Source: [Flexibacter] sp. ATCC 35103
Lineage (GTDB): Bacteria; Bacteroidota; Bacteroidia; Flavobacteriales; Flavobacteriaceae
Length of the DNA: 64,000 nucleotides
Assembly: GCF_001975985.1 (NCBI RefSeq)
Contig: NZ_MTQF01000007.1
Coordinates: forward strand, 372,001-436,000
Direction of reading: 5' to 3'
Shown piece after piece: positions 1 to 8,533 of the stretch; within the stretch, counting starts at the first letter, position 1, and every line of letters starts with the position of its first letter. The notes below the pieces were generated by a model. The model searched no databases. It was given only the letters and a program-made list of their open reading frames with translations, and had not been told where the DNA came from. The position numbers and the translations under genes were made by a program.

Positions 1-100
1 TGCCTGTTAACTAGTGTGATTTTGTTCGTCGGTTCACTATCGCTCGGGTCTCATTTATCTAAATTACAAAATTGGGACGATGCTTCGACTCCGCTCAGCA
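1..100. repeat. Intergenic repeat-like sequence
   Basis: Non-coding lead-in to the window. It contains CTAGTGTGATTTTGTTCG and, at about 82-101, TTCGACTCCGCTCAGC, phrases that look like parts of the dispersed intergenic repeats common in flavobacteria. The first phrase resembles the CTAGTGTGATCTCTCCTTCG arm near 37665. No gene is seen. The element is cut by the window edge, so its full form is unknown. Confidence 0.4.
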
Positions 101-110
101 TGAAAATAAA

Positions 111-142
111 AAATCCCAAATTCTAAAAGAGTTTGGGATTTT
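111..142 (-). terminator. Rho-independent terminator
   Basis: The arms AAATCCCAAA (111-120) and TTTGGGATTT (132-141) form a 10-bp stem with an 11-nt loop. On the minus strand it is followed by a T-rich run. It lies just past the stop of the minus-strand TPR gene that ends at 164. Confidence 0.8.
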
Positions 143-163
143 GATATTTTGATGTAAAGAAGT

Positions 164-679
164 TTAGATTTTCTTCATTTGTTCTTTCATCATTGTGATT
201 TGCTCTTTCAGCATTCCTTGTTTGTCTAATTTCTTAGCTTCATTCAATAAATTGGTTGCTTCAAGTTTTCTGCGGCGTGACATAGCAACTCCGGCAAGGT
301 TTAATTTTGCTACGGCCAAATCCATATCCATTGATAGTCCAAGTTCGATAGCTTTCTTAAAATGTTTCTCTGCCTGATTGATATTAGTCTGAGATAACAT
401 GATTCCGTGAAGGTAATTAAAGTATCCTTGTTGTTTTCTAACTAAGGCTGCTTCGGGGTTTTTGATGTATGCCAGCCATTTTTTAGCGCCTTCAAAGTCT
501 TGTTTTCTTAATTTAAGGAAGGCTAAAAGGATAAATTCATTTTTAAAGTAAAGAAAAATTGGAATTGCAGTTAGTAAAATAAGGAAAATTCCATTCCCGA
601 TATTACTTTCTGTAAATTGGTAAATGCCTGCTACTACAAGAAGTCCGGCCAAAATAAGTTTAATATTTTTGTGAAACAT
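164..679 (-). CDS. TPR-containing inner-membrane protein
   Basis: A 171-residue protein of unknown specific role. Two hydrophobic segments near the N-terminus (about residues 7-25 and 29-47) predict a membrane hairpin. The remainder is helical and reads as tetratricopeptide-like repeats (about 50-150), with pairs such as YFNYLHGIMLSQ and AEKHFKKAIELGL. TPRs mediate protein-protein contacts, so a scaffold role at the membrane is inferred. It has its own terminator and is divergent from rpmH, so it is probably a single-gene unit. Similar small 2-TM/TPR proteins are common in Flavobacterium; no function is assigned. Confidence 0.75.
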   Translation of the reverse strand: MFHKNIKLILAGLLVVAGIYQFTESNIGNGIFLILLTAIPIFLYFKNEFILLAFLKLRKQDFEGAKKWLAYIKNPEAALVRKQQGYFNYLHGIMLSQTNINQAEKHFKKAIELGLSMDMDLAVAKLNLAGVAMSRRRKLEATNLLNEAKKLDKQGMLKEQITMMKEQMKKI

Positions 680-743
680 AATAGATGTATATTTGTGATT
701 GCAAAGATAGTAAAATGAATTAAAAATATTTTTATAAAACTAC

Positions 744-773
744 TTGCGAGAAAAAAAAGTCTTTGTATATTTG
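744..773 (+). promoter_or_regulatory. Bacteroidota-type promoter of rpmH
   Basis: TTG at 744-746 and TATATTTG at 766-773 are separated by 19 bases. This matches the Bacteroidota vegetative promoter consensus (TTG, about 19 nt, TANNTTTG). Transcription would start near 780, about 65 nt upstream of the rpmH start. Confidence 0.7.
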
Positions 774-846
774 CACTCGGTTTTGGAACAACGATATTCA
801 AAATAGAAAAAACAGAAAATAGACACCATTTTAAAGATACAAAGCA

Positions 847-1008
847 ATGAGCAAAAGAACATTTCAACCATCGAAAAGAAAAAGAAGAAATAAGCACGGA
901 TTTATGGACAGAATGGCTTCTGCGAATGGAAGAAAAGTTCTGGCGCGTAGAAGAGCAAAAGGAAGACATAAATTAACTGTTTCTAGCGAGCCTAGACACA
1001 AAAAATAA
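847..1008 (+). CDS. rpmH: 50S ribosomal protein L34
   Basis: A 53-codon gene encoding the small, very basic L34 protein of the large ribosomal subunit. The translation begins MSKRTFQPSKRKRRNKHGF, followed by MASANGRKVLARRRAKGR, the family signature. The C-terminal tail ending EPRHKK is a little longer than in E. coli L34 (46 residues), as is common in Bacteroidota. A clear promoter lies upstream and a terminator follows 20 nt after the stop, so it is transcribed alone. The neighbour usual in other phyla (rnpA) is absent here. Confidence 0.97.
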   Translation: MSKRTFQPSKRKRRNKHGFMDRMASANGRKVLARRRAKGRHKLTVSSEPRHKK

Positions 1009-1027
1009 TGTTTGTATAAACATACAT

Positions 1028-1060
1028 AAGGCGATTACTTTTTTAGTATCGCCTTTTTTT
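1028..1060 (+). terminator. Rho-independent terminator of rpmH
   Basis: AAGGCGAT and ATCGCCTT arms enclose a loop of about 16 nt and are followed by a run of T. It sits 20 nt after rpmH. Confidence 0.8.
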
Positions 1061-1153
1061 ATACCTTGTCGGTAAAAAATTTGTAACATTCTAGTTTCTA
1101 AAGCACTGTGAATGTTTTTTGAATGCATATAATAACTACACAATACATACAAA

Positions 1154-4009
1154 ATGCCTAAAGACACATCAATAAAATCAGTTTTAATAATAGGGTCAGG
1201 TCCTATTGTTATTGGTCAAGCTTGCGAATTTGATTATGCAGGTTCTCAATCTGCACGTTCTATTCGTGAAGAAGGAATTGAAGTTATCTTGATAAACTCG
1301 AATCCAGCGACTATTATGACCGACCCAACAATGGCCGATCATGTATATTTGAAACCACTAACTACAAAATCGATTATTGAAATTCTGAAAGAACATCCAC
1401 AAATTGACGCTGTTTTGCCAACAATGGGCGGACAAACAGCTTTGAATTTATGTTTGGAAGCTGAAGAAAAAGGAATCTGGCAGGATTTTGGAGTAAAATT
1501 AATTGGAGTTGATGTAAACGCAATTAATATTACAGAAGACAGAGAGCAATTTAAACAGCTTTTAGAAAGAATTAATGTGCCAACTGCACCTGCAAAAACA
1601 GCTACTTCATATTTAGAAGGAAAAGAAATCGCTCAGGAATTTGGGTTTCCGCTTGTAATTCGTCCTTCATTTACACTTGGAGGAACAGGAGCAGCAATTG
1701 TTTATAAAAAAGAAGATTTTGATGAGCTTTTAACTCGCGGACTTGAAGCGTCTCCAATTCATGAAGTTTTAATTGATAAAGCTTTAATGGGATGGAAAGA
1801 ATATGAGTTAGAACTTTTAAGAGATAAGAATGATAATGTGGTAATCATTTGTTCGATCGAAAATATGGATCCAATGGGAATTCATACCGGAGATTCGATC
1901 ACGGTTGCACCAGCAATGACATTATCAGATACAACATTCCAAAAATTACGTGATTATGCGATCTTAATGATGCGTAGTATTGGTAATTTTGCCGGAGGTT
2001 GTAACGTACAATTCGCAGTTTCACCAGACGAAAAAGAAGATATCGTAGCGATCGAGATTAATCCTCGTGTATCTCGTTCATCTGCTTTGGCATCTAAAGC
2101 AACTGGATATCCAATTGCTAAAATTGCTTCTAAACTAGCTTTAGGATACAACTTAGATGAATTGCAAAACCAAATTACAAAATCAACTTCGGCGCTGTTC
2201 GAACCAACTTTGGATTATGTAATTGTAAAAATACCACGTTGGAACTTTGATAAATTCGAAGGTGCTGACAGAACTTTAGGGCTTCAGATGAAATCTGTTG
2301 GTGAGGTAATGGGAATTGGACGTTCGTTCCAGGAAGCACTTCACAAAGCTACTCAATCTCTTGAAATCAAAAGAAATGGTTTAGGTGCTGACGGAAAAGG
2401 ATATAAAAACTACGAACAAATTATCGAGAAACTAACTTTTGCAAGTTGGGACCGTGTTTTTGTAATTTATGATGCAATCGCAATGGGAATTCCGTTGAGC
2501 CGTATTCATGAAATCACAAAAATCGATATGTGGTTCTTAAAACAATACGAAGAACTTTATACTTTAGAGAAAGAAATTTCGAATTATAAAGTATCTAATC
2601 TTCCAAAAGAACTTTTACTGGAAGCGAAACAAAAAGGTTTTGCTGACAGACAAATTGCTCATATGGTAAATTGTCTGGAAAGTGAAGTACATACTTTACG
2701 TATGGACAAAAATATTAACCGTGTGTTTAAACTGGTTGATACTTGTGCGGCTGAGTTTAAAGCAAAAACACCTTATTACTATTCTACTTTTGAGGCTGAA
2801 ATCGAAAAAGCAAATGGTGAGCGTTATGTAGATAACGAAAGTGTCGTAACCGATAAAAAGAAAATCATCGTACTGGGTTCAGGACCAAACAGAATTGGAC
2901 AAGGAATTGAGTTTGATTATTCTTGTGTACACGGAGTTTTGGCTGCTAAAGAATGTGGTTATGAAACGATCATGATTAACTGTAATCCTGAAACGGTTTC
3001 GACTGATTTTGATACAGCTGATAAATTATACTTCGAGCCAGTTTTCTGGGAACATATATATGACATTATTCAGCATGAAAAACCAGAAGGTGTTATTGTA
3101 CAGTTAGGTGGTCAAACAGCTTTGAAATTAGCTGAAAAATTATCTAAATACGGAGTGAAAATCATCGGAACTAGTTTTGATGCACTTGACTTAGCCGAAG
3201 ACAGAGGACGTTTCTCTGATTTGTTGAGAGAATTACATATTCCTTTCCCACAATTCGGAATCGCTGAAACTGCTGACGAAGCTTCTGCTCTTGCAGATAC
3301 ATTAGATTTTCCATTATTGATTCGTCCTTCTTATGTATTAGGAGGTCAGGGAATGAAAATTGTAATTAACAAAAAAGAATTGGAAGAGCACGTTATCAAC
3401 TTATTGAAAACGATTCCAGGAAACAAATTGCTTTTAGATCATTATTTGGCCGGAGCAATCGAAGCCGAAGCGGATGCGATTTGTGATGCTGATGGAAATG
3501 TGTATATCATAGGAATTATGGAGCACATCGAACCTTGCGGAGTTCACTCTGGAGATAGTAATGCTACATTGCCTCCTTTTAACTTAGGAGAATTCGTGAT
3601 GCAGCAAATAAAAGATCACACGATGAAAATCGCGAGAGCTTTGAAAACGGTTGGTTTAATCAACATTCAGTTTGCGATAAAAGATGATACAGTTTATATT
3701 ATCGAGGCAAATCCAAGAGCTTCCAGAACAGTACCGTTTATTGCAAAAGCTTACGGAGAACCTTATGTAAACTACGCTACAAAAGTAATGTTAGGACATA
3801 ATAAAGTAACGGACTTTGATTTTAATCCACAATTAAAAGGATATGCGATCAAACAACCAGTTTTCTCTTTTAGTAAATTCCATAATGTAAACAAAGCATT
3901 AGGACCAGAAATGAAATCGACAGGAGAAAGTATCTTGTTTATTGACGACTTAAAAGACGATCAATTCTATGAATTGTACTCTAGAAGAAAAATGTATTTG
4001 AGTAAATAA
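1154..4009 (+). CDS. carB: Carbamoyl-phosphate synthase large subunit, without MGS domain
   Basis: CarB makes carbamoyl phosphate from bicarbonate, glutamine-derived ammonia and two ATP, feeding pyrimidine and arginine synthesis. Both halves of the internally duplicated synthetase are present: the N-terminal half starts LIIGSGPIVIGQACEFDYAG, and the second starts near residue 575 with VLGSGPNRIGQGIEFDYS. ATP-grasp motifs occur in each half (EINPRVSRSSALASKATGYP; EANPRASRTVPFIAKAYG). The protein is 951 residues against about 1070 in E. coli. It stops just after GPEMKSTGES, where the allosteric MGS-like domain would begin. No frameshift is evident and a terminator follows at once. The small subunit carA is not in the window. 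Confidence 0.96.
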   Translation: MPKDTSIKSVLIIGSGPIVIGQACEFDYAGSQSARSIREEGIEVILINSNPATIMTDPTMADHVYLKPLTTKSIIEILKEHPQIDAVLPTMGGQTALNLCLEAEEKGIWQDFGVKLIGVDVNAINITEDREQFKQLLERINVPTAPAKTATSYLEGKEIAQEFGFPLVIRPSFTLGGTGAAIVYKKEDFDELLTRGLEASPIHEVLIDKALMGWKEYELELLRDKNDNVVIICSIENMDPMGIHTGDSITVAPAMTLSDTTFQKLRDYAILMMRSIGNFAGGCNVQFAVSPDEKEDIVAIEINPRVSRSSALASKATGYPIAKIASKLALGYNLDELQNQITKSTSALFEPTLDYVIVKIPRWNFDKFEGADRTLGLQMKSVGEVMGIGRSFQEALHKATQSLEIKRNGLGADGKGYKNYEQIIEKLTFASWDRVFVIYDAIAMGIPLSRIHEITKIDMWFLKQYEELYTLEKEISNYKVSNLPKELLLEAKQKGFADRQIAHMVNCLESEVHTLRMDKNINRVFKLVDTCAAEFKAKTPYYYSTFEAEIEKANGERYVDNESVVTDKKKIIVLGSGPNRIGQGIEFDYSCVHGVLAAKECGYETIMINCNPETVSTDFDTADKLYFEPVFWEHIYDIIQHEKPEGVIVQLGGQTALKLAEKLSKYGVKIIGTSFDALDLAEDRGRFSDLLRELHIPFPQFGIAETADEASALADTLDFPLLIRPSYVLGGQGMKIVINKKELEEHVINLLKTIPGNKLLLDHYLAGAIEAEADAICDADGNVYIIGIMEHIEPCGVHSGDSNATLPPFNLGEFVMQQIKDHTMKIARALKTVGLINIQFAIKDDTVYIIEANPRASRTVPFIAKAYGEPYVNYATKVMLGHNKVTDFDFNPQLKGYAIKQPVFSFSKFHNVNKALGPEMKSTGESILFIDDLKDDQFYELYSRRKMYLSK

Positions 4010-4030
4010 TCTCAAATCCTGATATTAAAA

Positions 4031-4058
4031 AAGCTCCAATGAAAATTGGAGCTTTTTT
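4031..4058 (+). terminator. Rho-independent terminator of carB
   Basis: AAGCTCCAAT pairs with ATTGGAGCTT across a 4-nt loop and is followed by T6. It lies about 20 nt after the carB stop, which supports the natural end of the shortened CarB. Confidence 0.9.
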
Positions 4059-4093
4059 GTTTTAATACTGGAAGTTGGTTTATTTAATAAAAA

Positions 4094-4489
4094 TTATTCA
4101 TTAGAGATTGACATATTATCTCTGGTATTTTTTTGTACTGAAATTGCACCAAAAAGCGCTAATAGAAAAGCAAATGCATAAAAACCTTTTTCGCTTGGTA
4201 AAATTGTAGCGTTCCAGAGACCTACAACTAATAGTACAATAGATAATAGTGTACCAAACCAGCAAATTCCGTAATAGATATCTGTTACAGGAAGTTTTTC
4301 AAGTCTGTCTCTAACGCTTTTTTGTAATGAAACAACAGCAAACAGACCAAACATTAAAACGGTAAAATAATATCCTTTTTCGTTTAAGAGCATTTCGGCT
4401 CTTGCAAGACCAACAATAAATCCAACTGTTCCAGCTCCAAGAGCTACCCAAGATGCCGCTATAAAGGCATTCGATGTTTTTTGTACCAT
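4094..4489 (-). CDS. YiaA/YiaB-family inner membrane protein
   Basis: A 131-residue protein with four hydrophobic helices arranged as two similar halves. Each half ends in a short basic loop: SLQKSVRDRLEKLPVTD near residue 55 and SVQKNTRDN near residue 118. This duplicated two-helix layout and the QKxxRD phrase are those of the YiaA/YiaB domain family. The function of the family is not established; E. coli members respond to envelope stress. It stands alone, convergent with carB. Confidence 0.8.
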   Translation of the reverse strand: MVQKTSNAFIAASWVALGAGTVGFIVGLARAEMLLNEKGYYFTVLMFGLFAVVSLQKSVRDRLEKLPVTDIYYGICWFGTLLSIVLLVVGLWNATILPSEKGFYAFAFLLALFGAISVQKNTRDNMSISNE

Positions 4490-4603
4490 ATTAATTTATT
4501 TAATTTATGTTTTGGTTAATCACAAATATAAATAAATTAGGTTCTGATTCTAATAAATTACAATAAATGTTATTCAGTATATTCTTCTAAATTGTTAAAT
4601 AAA

Positions 4604-4630
4604 AAAAGCTCCATAATCAAGGAGCCTTTT
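4604..4630 (-). terminator. Rho-independent terminator
   Basis: On the minus strand GGCTCC and GGAGCT(T) form a short stem followed by T7. It ends the sigma/anti-sigma/DUF4252 operon. Confidence 0.65.
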
Positions 4631-4657
4631 GTTAGAAAAAATAAAGTAAGATAGTTG

Positions 4658-5197
4658 TTATTGCTTAATCAATTGCTGCAAAGGCTTCAATTGTTCCATA
4701 TCGATTTTTGATTCTTTTAAAACGGACATTAAAGTCATAATATTGTTTGGGTTCATATTTTTTCCTAATACCCTGACAACTGCAAAGCCGTTTTCTTTTT
4801 TATTGGCAAAAACTACGAATTCTTCAATATTGTCATCTGTGCCTACATAGCTTATTGATGCGCCATCTTTACCAGAGCCAAAACTCATTAATTGTTGGTA
4901 TTTTGGATCTTTTAGAATCGTTTTGACTTTTGCTCTTTCTGCTTCGAACTGAGCTTGATTTGCGGCATTTGCTTTAAAGGCTAAAATATTCATCTTGTCA
5001 AATGATTTTAAAGCCTCATTTTGTTCTGCAGATAATTTTGTTTTCTCCACGTTTAAAATACTGGGTGAAAGATCAAGCGCGATAAAATCTTTATTATCGG
5101 TATTCTCAACAAAATATTTCTGTAATGAAGGATTAGAATTACAACTTACTAAAGTCAGTATTGCTAAAAGGGCTGAGGTAAAAATGCTGATTTTCAT
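4658..5197 (-). CDS. DUF4252 lipoprotein
   Basis: A 179-residue lipoprotein: the N-terminus is a signal peptide ending in a lipobox (LTLVSC, Cys about 19). The mature part resembles the DUF4252 family of the Bacteroidota, whose function is unknown. It is the last gene of a minus-strand operon (ECF sigma factor, membrane anti-sigma-like protein, secreted DUF4252, this lipoprotein), spaced one base from the upstream gene. The context suggests an envelope-stress output or signal component. The family call is from sequence resemblance to its neighbour and from operon layout. Confidence 0.7.
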   Translation of the reverse strand: MKISIFTSALLAILTLVSCNSNPSLQKYFVENTDNKDFIALDLSPSILNVEKTKLSAEQNEALKSFDKMNILAFKANAANQAQFEAERAKVKTILKDPKYQQLMSFGSGKDGASISYVGTDDNIEEFVVFANKKENGFAVVRVLGKNMNPNNIMTLMSVLKESKIDMEQLKPLQQLIKQ

Positions 5198-5198
5198 C

Positions 5199-5726
5199 TT
5201 ATTTTTTGCCTTTTGAGGCTTTTTTTAGATCAGAACCACCAGGAAGTTGCATCTTGTCTGTAAGTACTGAAATTTCGTTAATATCAAAATTACCTGTTAA
5301 TGATAATAAAACAGTTTCATCGTTTTTTGCCCCGTCAACATACATCAGTAATTCTCTTACCTGAGAATCTGTTGCTCCGGATTTAACGGATATTCTAACG
5401 TTTCTGCCGCCATCATTAATTCGCATTAATTCTTCTAAACCTGCTGTTTTTACATATTTGTCAGCAGAGGCTTTCATATCAGCTTCAATTTTTGGATTTT
5501 TAGTGGTAAAAACTTTTAGGTAATCTAATTTTTTAATCAGGTTGATGTATTGTTGTGTTTCCTTGTCAGAAGCATCGACTTTTACTTTACTCATTAAATC
5601 GAACATCTTTTTGTTTACAATTACTGAGGTCACATCGTCCTGACCATCAAATTTATCAAATGCTCCCTGTGCATAAAATGCCTGGCTAACGAATGCTAAA
5701 ACTAGTGTTATGATGAAATTTTTCAT
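5199..5726 (-). CDS. Secreted DUF4252 protein
   Basis: A 175-residue exported protein with a Sec signal peptide (MKNFIITLVLAFVSQAFYAQ, cut near residue 20). The body has phrases typical of DUF4252, such as MLYVDGAKNDETVLLSLTGN near residues 126-146. No catalytic motif is seen. It precedes a second DUF4252 gene by one base and follows the anti-sigma-like gene by 16 bases, so the two DUF4252 proteins are surely co-transcribed and may act together in the periplasm. Confidence 0.75.
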   Translation of the reverse strand: MKNFIITLVLAFVSQAFYAQGAFDKFDGQDDVTSVIVNKKMFDLMSKVKVDASDKETQQYINLIKKLDYLKVFTTKNPKIEADMKASADKYVKTAGLEELMRINDGGRNVRISVKSGATDSQVRELLMYVDGAKNDETVLLSLTGNFDINEISVLTDKMQLPGGSDLKKASKGKK

Positions 5727-5742
5727 TTTTGATTGATTTTAA

Positions 5743-6231
5743 TTACTGTTTAAAAATTTTGTTTTTTGATTGTTCGTATTCTTTAATGTATTGTACACTT
5801 CCGATACCTACATTAACATTGTTTGATAATAAGGCTAAAGCTTTTTGCGTTGCTGCAAGTGCTTCTTCCGGATCATCGTAGGTTCCTAATTCTGATTGCG
5901 CTATAGCCGGAGGTGCATTTTTTTCGCTCACATAAAAATAGGTCCCAACTCCTAGTAAAACAACAACAGAAGCTGCAATAGATAACCACGCCACATTTCG
6001 TTTTTTAGTTTTTAGTGGTATTGCTTCGTCTGTTCGGGCAAGATTTTTGAGTTCCTGCGTCGATTTTTGTTCTTTTACCTGAGAGAAATAACCAAACATA
6101 GGTTTGTATTGCTCTAAATGCTGCGCAACATTTGGTGAAGAAAAATAGTCTTTTAATTCTTTTTCCTCTGCAATACTGGTTTCTCCCTGAAAGTATTTTT
6201 CTAATATATCTTCTATTTTATTGAATTCCAT
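5743..6231 (-). CDS. Membrane-anchored anti-sigma-like protein
   Basis: A 162-residue protein with a soluble N-terminal part (residues 1-78), one membrane helix (about 79-104, VAWLSIAASVVVLLGVGTYF) and a short periplasmic tail of about 58 residues. It lacks a clear zinc-binding ZAS motif. The assignment as an anti-sigma factor comes from its topology and from its start overlapping the end of an ECF sigma gene by 14 bases, which implies translational coupling. It probably holds that sigma factor at the inner membrane. Confidence 0.65.
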   Translation of the reverse strand: MEFNKIEDILEKYFQGETSIAEEKELKDYFSSPNVAQHLEQYKPMFGYFSQVKEQKSTQELKNLARTDEAIPLKTKKRNVAWLSIAASVVVLLGVGTYFYVSEKNAPPAIAQSELGTYDDPEEALAATQKALALLSNNVNVGIGSVQYIKEYEQSKNKIFKQ

Positions 6232-6727
6232 AACGGTGTGTATTAAGCATTGATTCTCTAATTTTTTTTCTCGCTCTAGAAAGTGCTACCCGAATAGCCG
6301 TTTCATTCATGTTGACAATTTTCGCAATTTCATCAAATTCATATTGTTCAACATCGCGTAACTGAATTAATATTTGTAATTGTTCGGGCAATTGACTTAT
6401 AATTTTTTCTACCCATTCCAGACTATTCGAATCCTCTAATTTTTTATCCAGCTGAGGTTCCCGATCCGTATAATTATTATGAACAATTTGTAGATTTCCG
6501 GCTCTTTTAGATTTTAATTGATCCAGGCAATAATTTTTTGTCATTGTCATCGCCAGTGCTTCAACACTACTATACGAGTCTAAATTCTCTTTTTTGTTCC
6601 ATAATTTAACCATTACTTCCTGCGTTGCATCTTCTGCCTCTTCGGTACTGGTTAGTAATCTTTTTGCCAGACGAAAAACTTTGTCTTTAAAAGGATTTAT
6701 TAATTCTATAAACACAATTTGGTTCAT
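6218..6727 (-). CDS. ECF RNA polymerase sigma factor
   Basis: A 169-residue sigma-70 family factor of the extracytoplasmic-function type. Region 2 spans about residues 8-75 (VFRLAKRLLTSTEEAEDATQ near 17-36), and region 4 about 110-162 (ending IVNMNETAIRVALSRARKKI), a helix-turn-helix for the -35 element. Region 3 and 1.1 are absent, as expected. It is the first gene of the operon with the anti-sigma-like and DUF4252 genes. It should direct polymerase to a small regulon once released at the membrane. Confidence 0.93.
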   Translation of the reverse strand: MNQIVFIELINPFKDKVFRLAKRLLTSTEEAEDATQEVMVKLWNKKENLDSYSSVEALAMTMTKNYCLDQLKSKRAGNLQIVHNNYTDREPQLDKKLEDSNSLEWVEKIISQLPEQLQILIQLRDVEQYEFDEIAKIVNMNETAIRVALSRARKKIRESMLNTHRYGIQ

Positions 6728-6975
6728 CTGTGGTTATTTTTTGGTTTTTGGTTAGAAATGATAATCCTGTTTTTAAATCTTTTTTCAGATAAAATTCAGG
6801 GTTATTTTCATTTCATAAACAAACCATTATTAGTTCGTTTATATAGTCAAGACGAGACACGATTATTTTTGTTACAAGGCAGATGTAAATTTTAATAAAA
6901 AAAAACTCTTTAAAATAATTAGAGTTAAAACTAAAGATACTATTTTTACGTTAATACTACATAGATATCTACTAT

Positions 6976-8448
6976 ATGAAAACAATATTAAAGAGTGTAC
7001 TGTTATTATTTTTGCTTGCATTTTCTTTGCAATCATGTGAAGATCAGGATGATGTTGAGTCTCCTGCAGCTTTACAAGTAAATGATTTTGTCTGGAAAGG
7101 ATTAAATCAGTTTTATTTATGGCAAGCTGATGTACCTAATTTAGCTGATGATCGTTTTAACACTCAGGAAGCGCTAAATTCTTTTTTAAGAGGATATGCT
7201 AAACAAGAAGATTTATTTCAGGATTTATTAAATAAGCCAATCAGCAAATTTCCTAAAGGTCAGGCAATCGATCGTTTTAGCTGGATTGTTGATGATTATA
7301 CTGTTCTGGAACAAGAACTTCAGGGAACTTCAAAAAATGATGGAGTAGATTTTAGATTGAGTTATAAACCGGGAAGCTCTACAGACCTTGTTGGTTATGT
7401 ACGTTATATTATCCCGAATTCTGATGCTTCGAAAAAAGAGATTAAGCGTGGTGACCTTTTTAGTGGAGTAAACGGGACACAATTGACAGTTTCTAATTAT
7501 CAATCACTTTTAGCAGCTGATAGCTATACACTGAATATGGTTTCTTATAACGGAACTACTTTTGAGTCTAATGGAAAAACCGTTTCGTTAGTAAAAACAA
7601 CTTTAGATGAAAATCCAATTTTTATCAATAAAGTCATTACTTCAGGAAGTCACAAAATAGGTTATTTAATGTATAATGGATTTTATGGTAATTATGATAC
7701 ACAGCTTAACGCAGCTTTCGCCGAATTAAAATCGCAGGGAATTACAGATTTTGTTTTGGATTTAAGATACAACGGAGGAGGTTCTATACAAACAGCAACA
7801 CGTTTGGCAAGTATGATAACGGGGCAGTTTACCGGTCAGATTTTTTCTAAAGAAAAATGGAATGCAAAAATTAATGAATATTATGAAAGTGAAGATCCTG
7901 AATCTCTAAATAATAAATTCGTAGATAAAATAGATGGAGCTGCTATTAACAGTTTAAACCTGACCAAGATTTATATTTTGACTACAAGTGGTACTGCTTC
8001 TGCGAGTGAATTAGTTATAAATGGTTTAGTGCCTTATATTTCAGTAGTTCAGATAGGGGAGACGACAGTAGGTAAAAATGTAGGATCTGTTACCTTATAT
8101 GATTCTCCAACCTTTGGGAAATCAAACAGAAATCCAAATCATAAATATGCGATGCAGCCTTTGGTTTTAAAAATTGTAAACGCAGCTAATTTTGGTGAAT
8201 ATACAGATGGTTTAAAACCAACATACGAGCAATTAGAGCGTATAAGTAACCTGGGTGTTTTAGGAGATTCGTCAGAACCATTGCTTAATGTTGCCATTTC
8301 GCAAATTACAGGATCTGGCGCTAAGAAAGCACAAAATGATAAAGGTGTAGCTTTAAAAGTTTTTACAGACGTAAAAGCAATGAGCGGAATGAGAAATCAG
8401 ATGTTTATAGAAAAAGCTCCGGAAGGGCTCTTAAGAGCATTAAAATAA
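6976..8448 (+). CDS. S41-family (C-terminal processing) lipoprotein peptidase
   Basis: A 490-residue lipoprotein: signal peptide with lipobox LQSC (Cys21). A PDZ-like region spans about residues 120-210 and an S41 protease fold about 225-400. The catalytic serine is in TSGTASASELV (Ser342) and the lysine in GETTVGK (Lys367); LRYNGGG near 263-269 is a conserved S41 loop. S41 enzymes cleave at C-termini of envelope proteins. It is transcribed alone, with a terminator 10 nt after the stop. Substrate unknown; flavobacteria carry several such surface lipoproteins. Confidence 0.88.
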   Translation: MKTILKSVLLLFLLAFSLQSCEDQDDVESPAALQVNDFVWKGLNQFYLWQADVPNLADDRFNTQEALNSFLRGYAKQEDLFQDLLNKPISKFPKGQAIDRFSWIVDDYTVLEQELQGTSKNDGVDFRLSYKPGSSTDLVGYVRYIIPNSDASKKEIKRGDLFSGVNGTQLTVSNYQSLLAADSYTLNMVSYNGTTFESNGKTVSLVKTTLDENPIFINKVITSGSHKIGYLMYNGFYGNYDTQLNAAFAELKSQGITDFVLDLRYNGGGSIQTATRLASMITGQFTGQIFSKEKWNAKINEYYESEDPESLNNKFVDKIDGAAINSLNLTKIYILTTSGTASASELVINGLVPYISVVQIGETTVGKNVGSVTLYDSPTFGKSNRNPNHKYAMQPLVLKIVNAANFGEYTDGLKPTYEQLERISNLGVLGDSSEPLLNVAISQITGSGAKKAQNDKGVALKVFTDVKAMSGMRNQMFIEKAPEGLLRALK

Positions 8449-8457
8449 AAACCAATA

Positions 8458-8488
8458 AAAAAGGCTTTCATTTCTGAAAGCCTTTTTT
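8458..8488 (+). terminator. Rho-independent terminator
   Basis: AAGGCTTTCA and TGAAAGCCTT arms enclose a 4-nt loop, followed by T6. It ends the S41 peptidase gene; the A-rich left side may also serve the convergent btuG-like gene. Confidence 0.85.
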
Positions 8489-8533
8489 AATTAGAATATT
8501 CCAAAAACTAATTCTAAAAAAAATAATGATTAT

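Noticed and set aside
634..969. A 111-codon minus-strand frame across rpmH
   Set aside because: It lies opposite rpmH and its promoter, has biased low-complexity composition and no family resemblance. The rpmH reading is certain.
3990..4060. Frameshift that would restore the missing end of CarB
   Set aside because: No frame after the stop encodes an MGS-like domain, and a strong terminator starts about 20 bases downstream.
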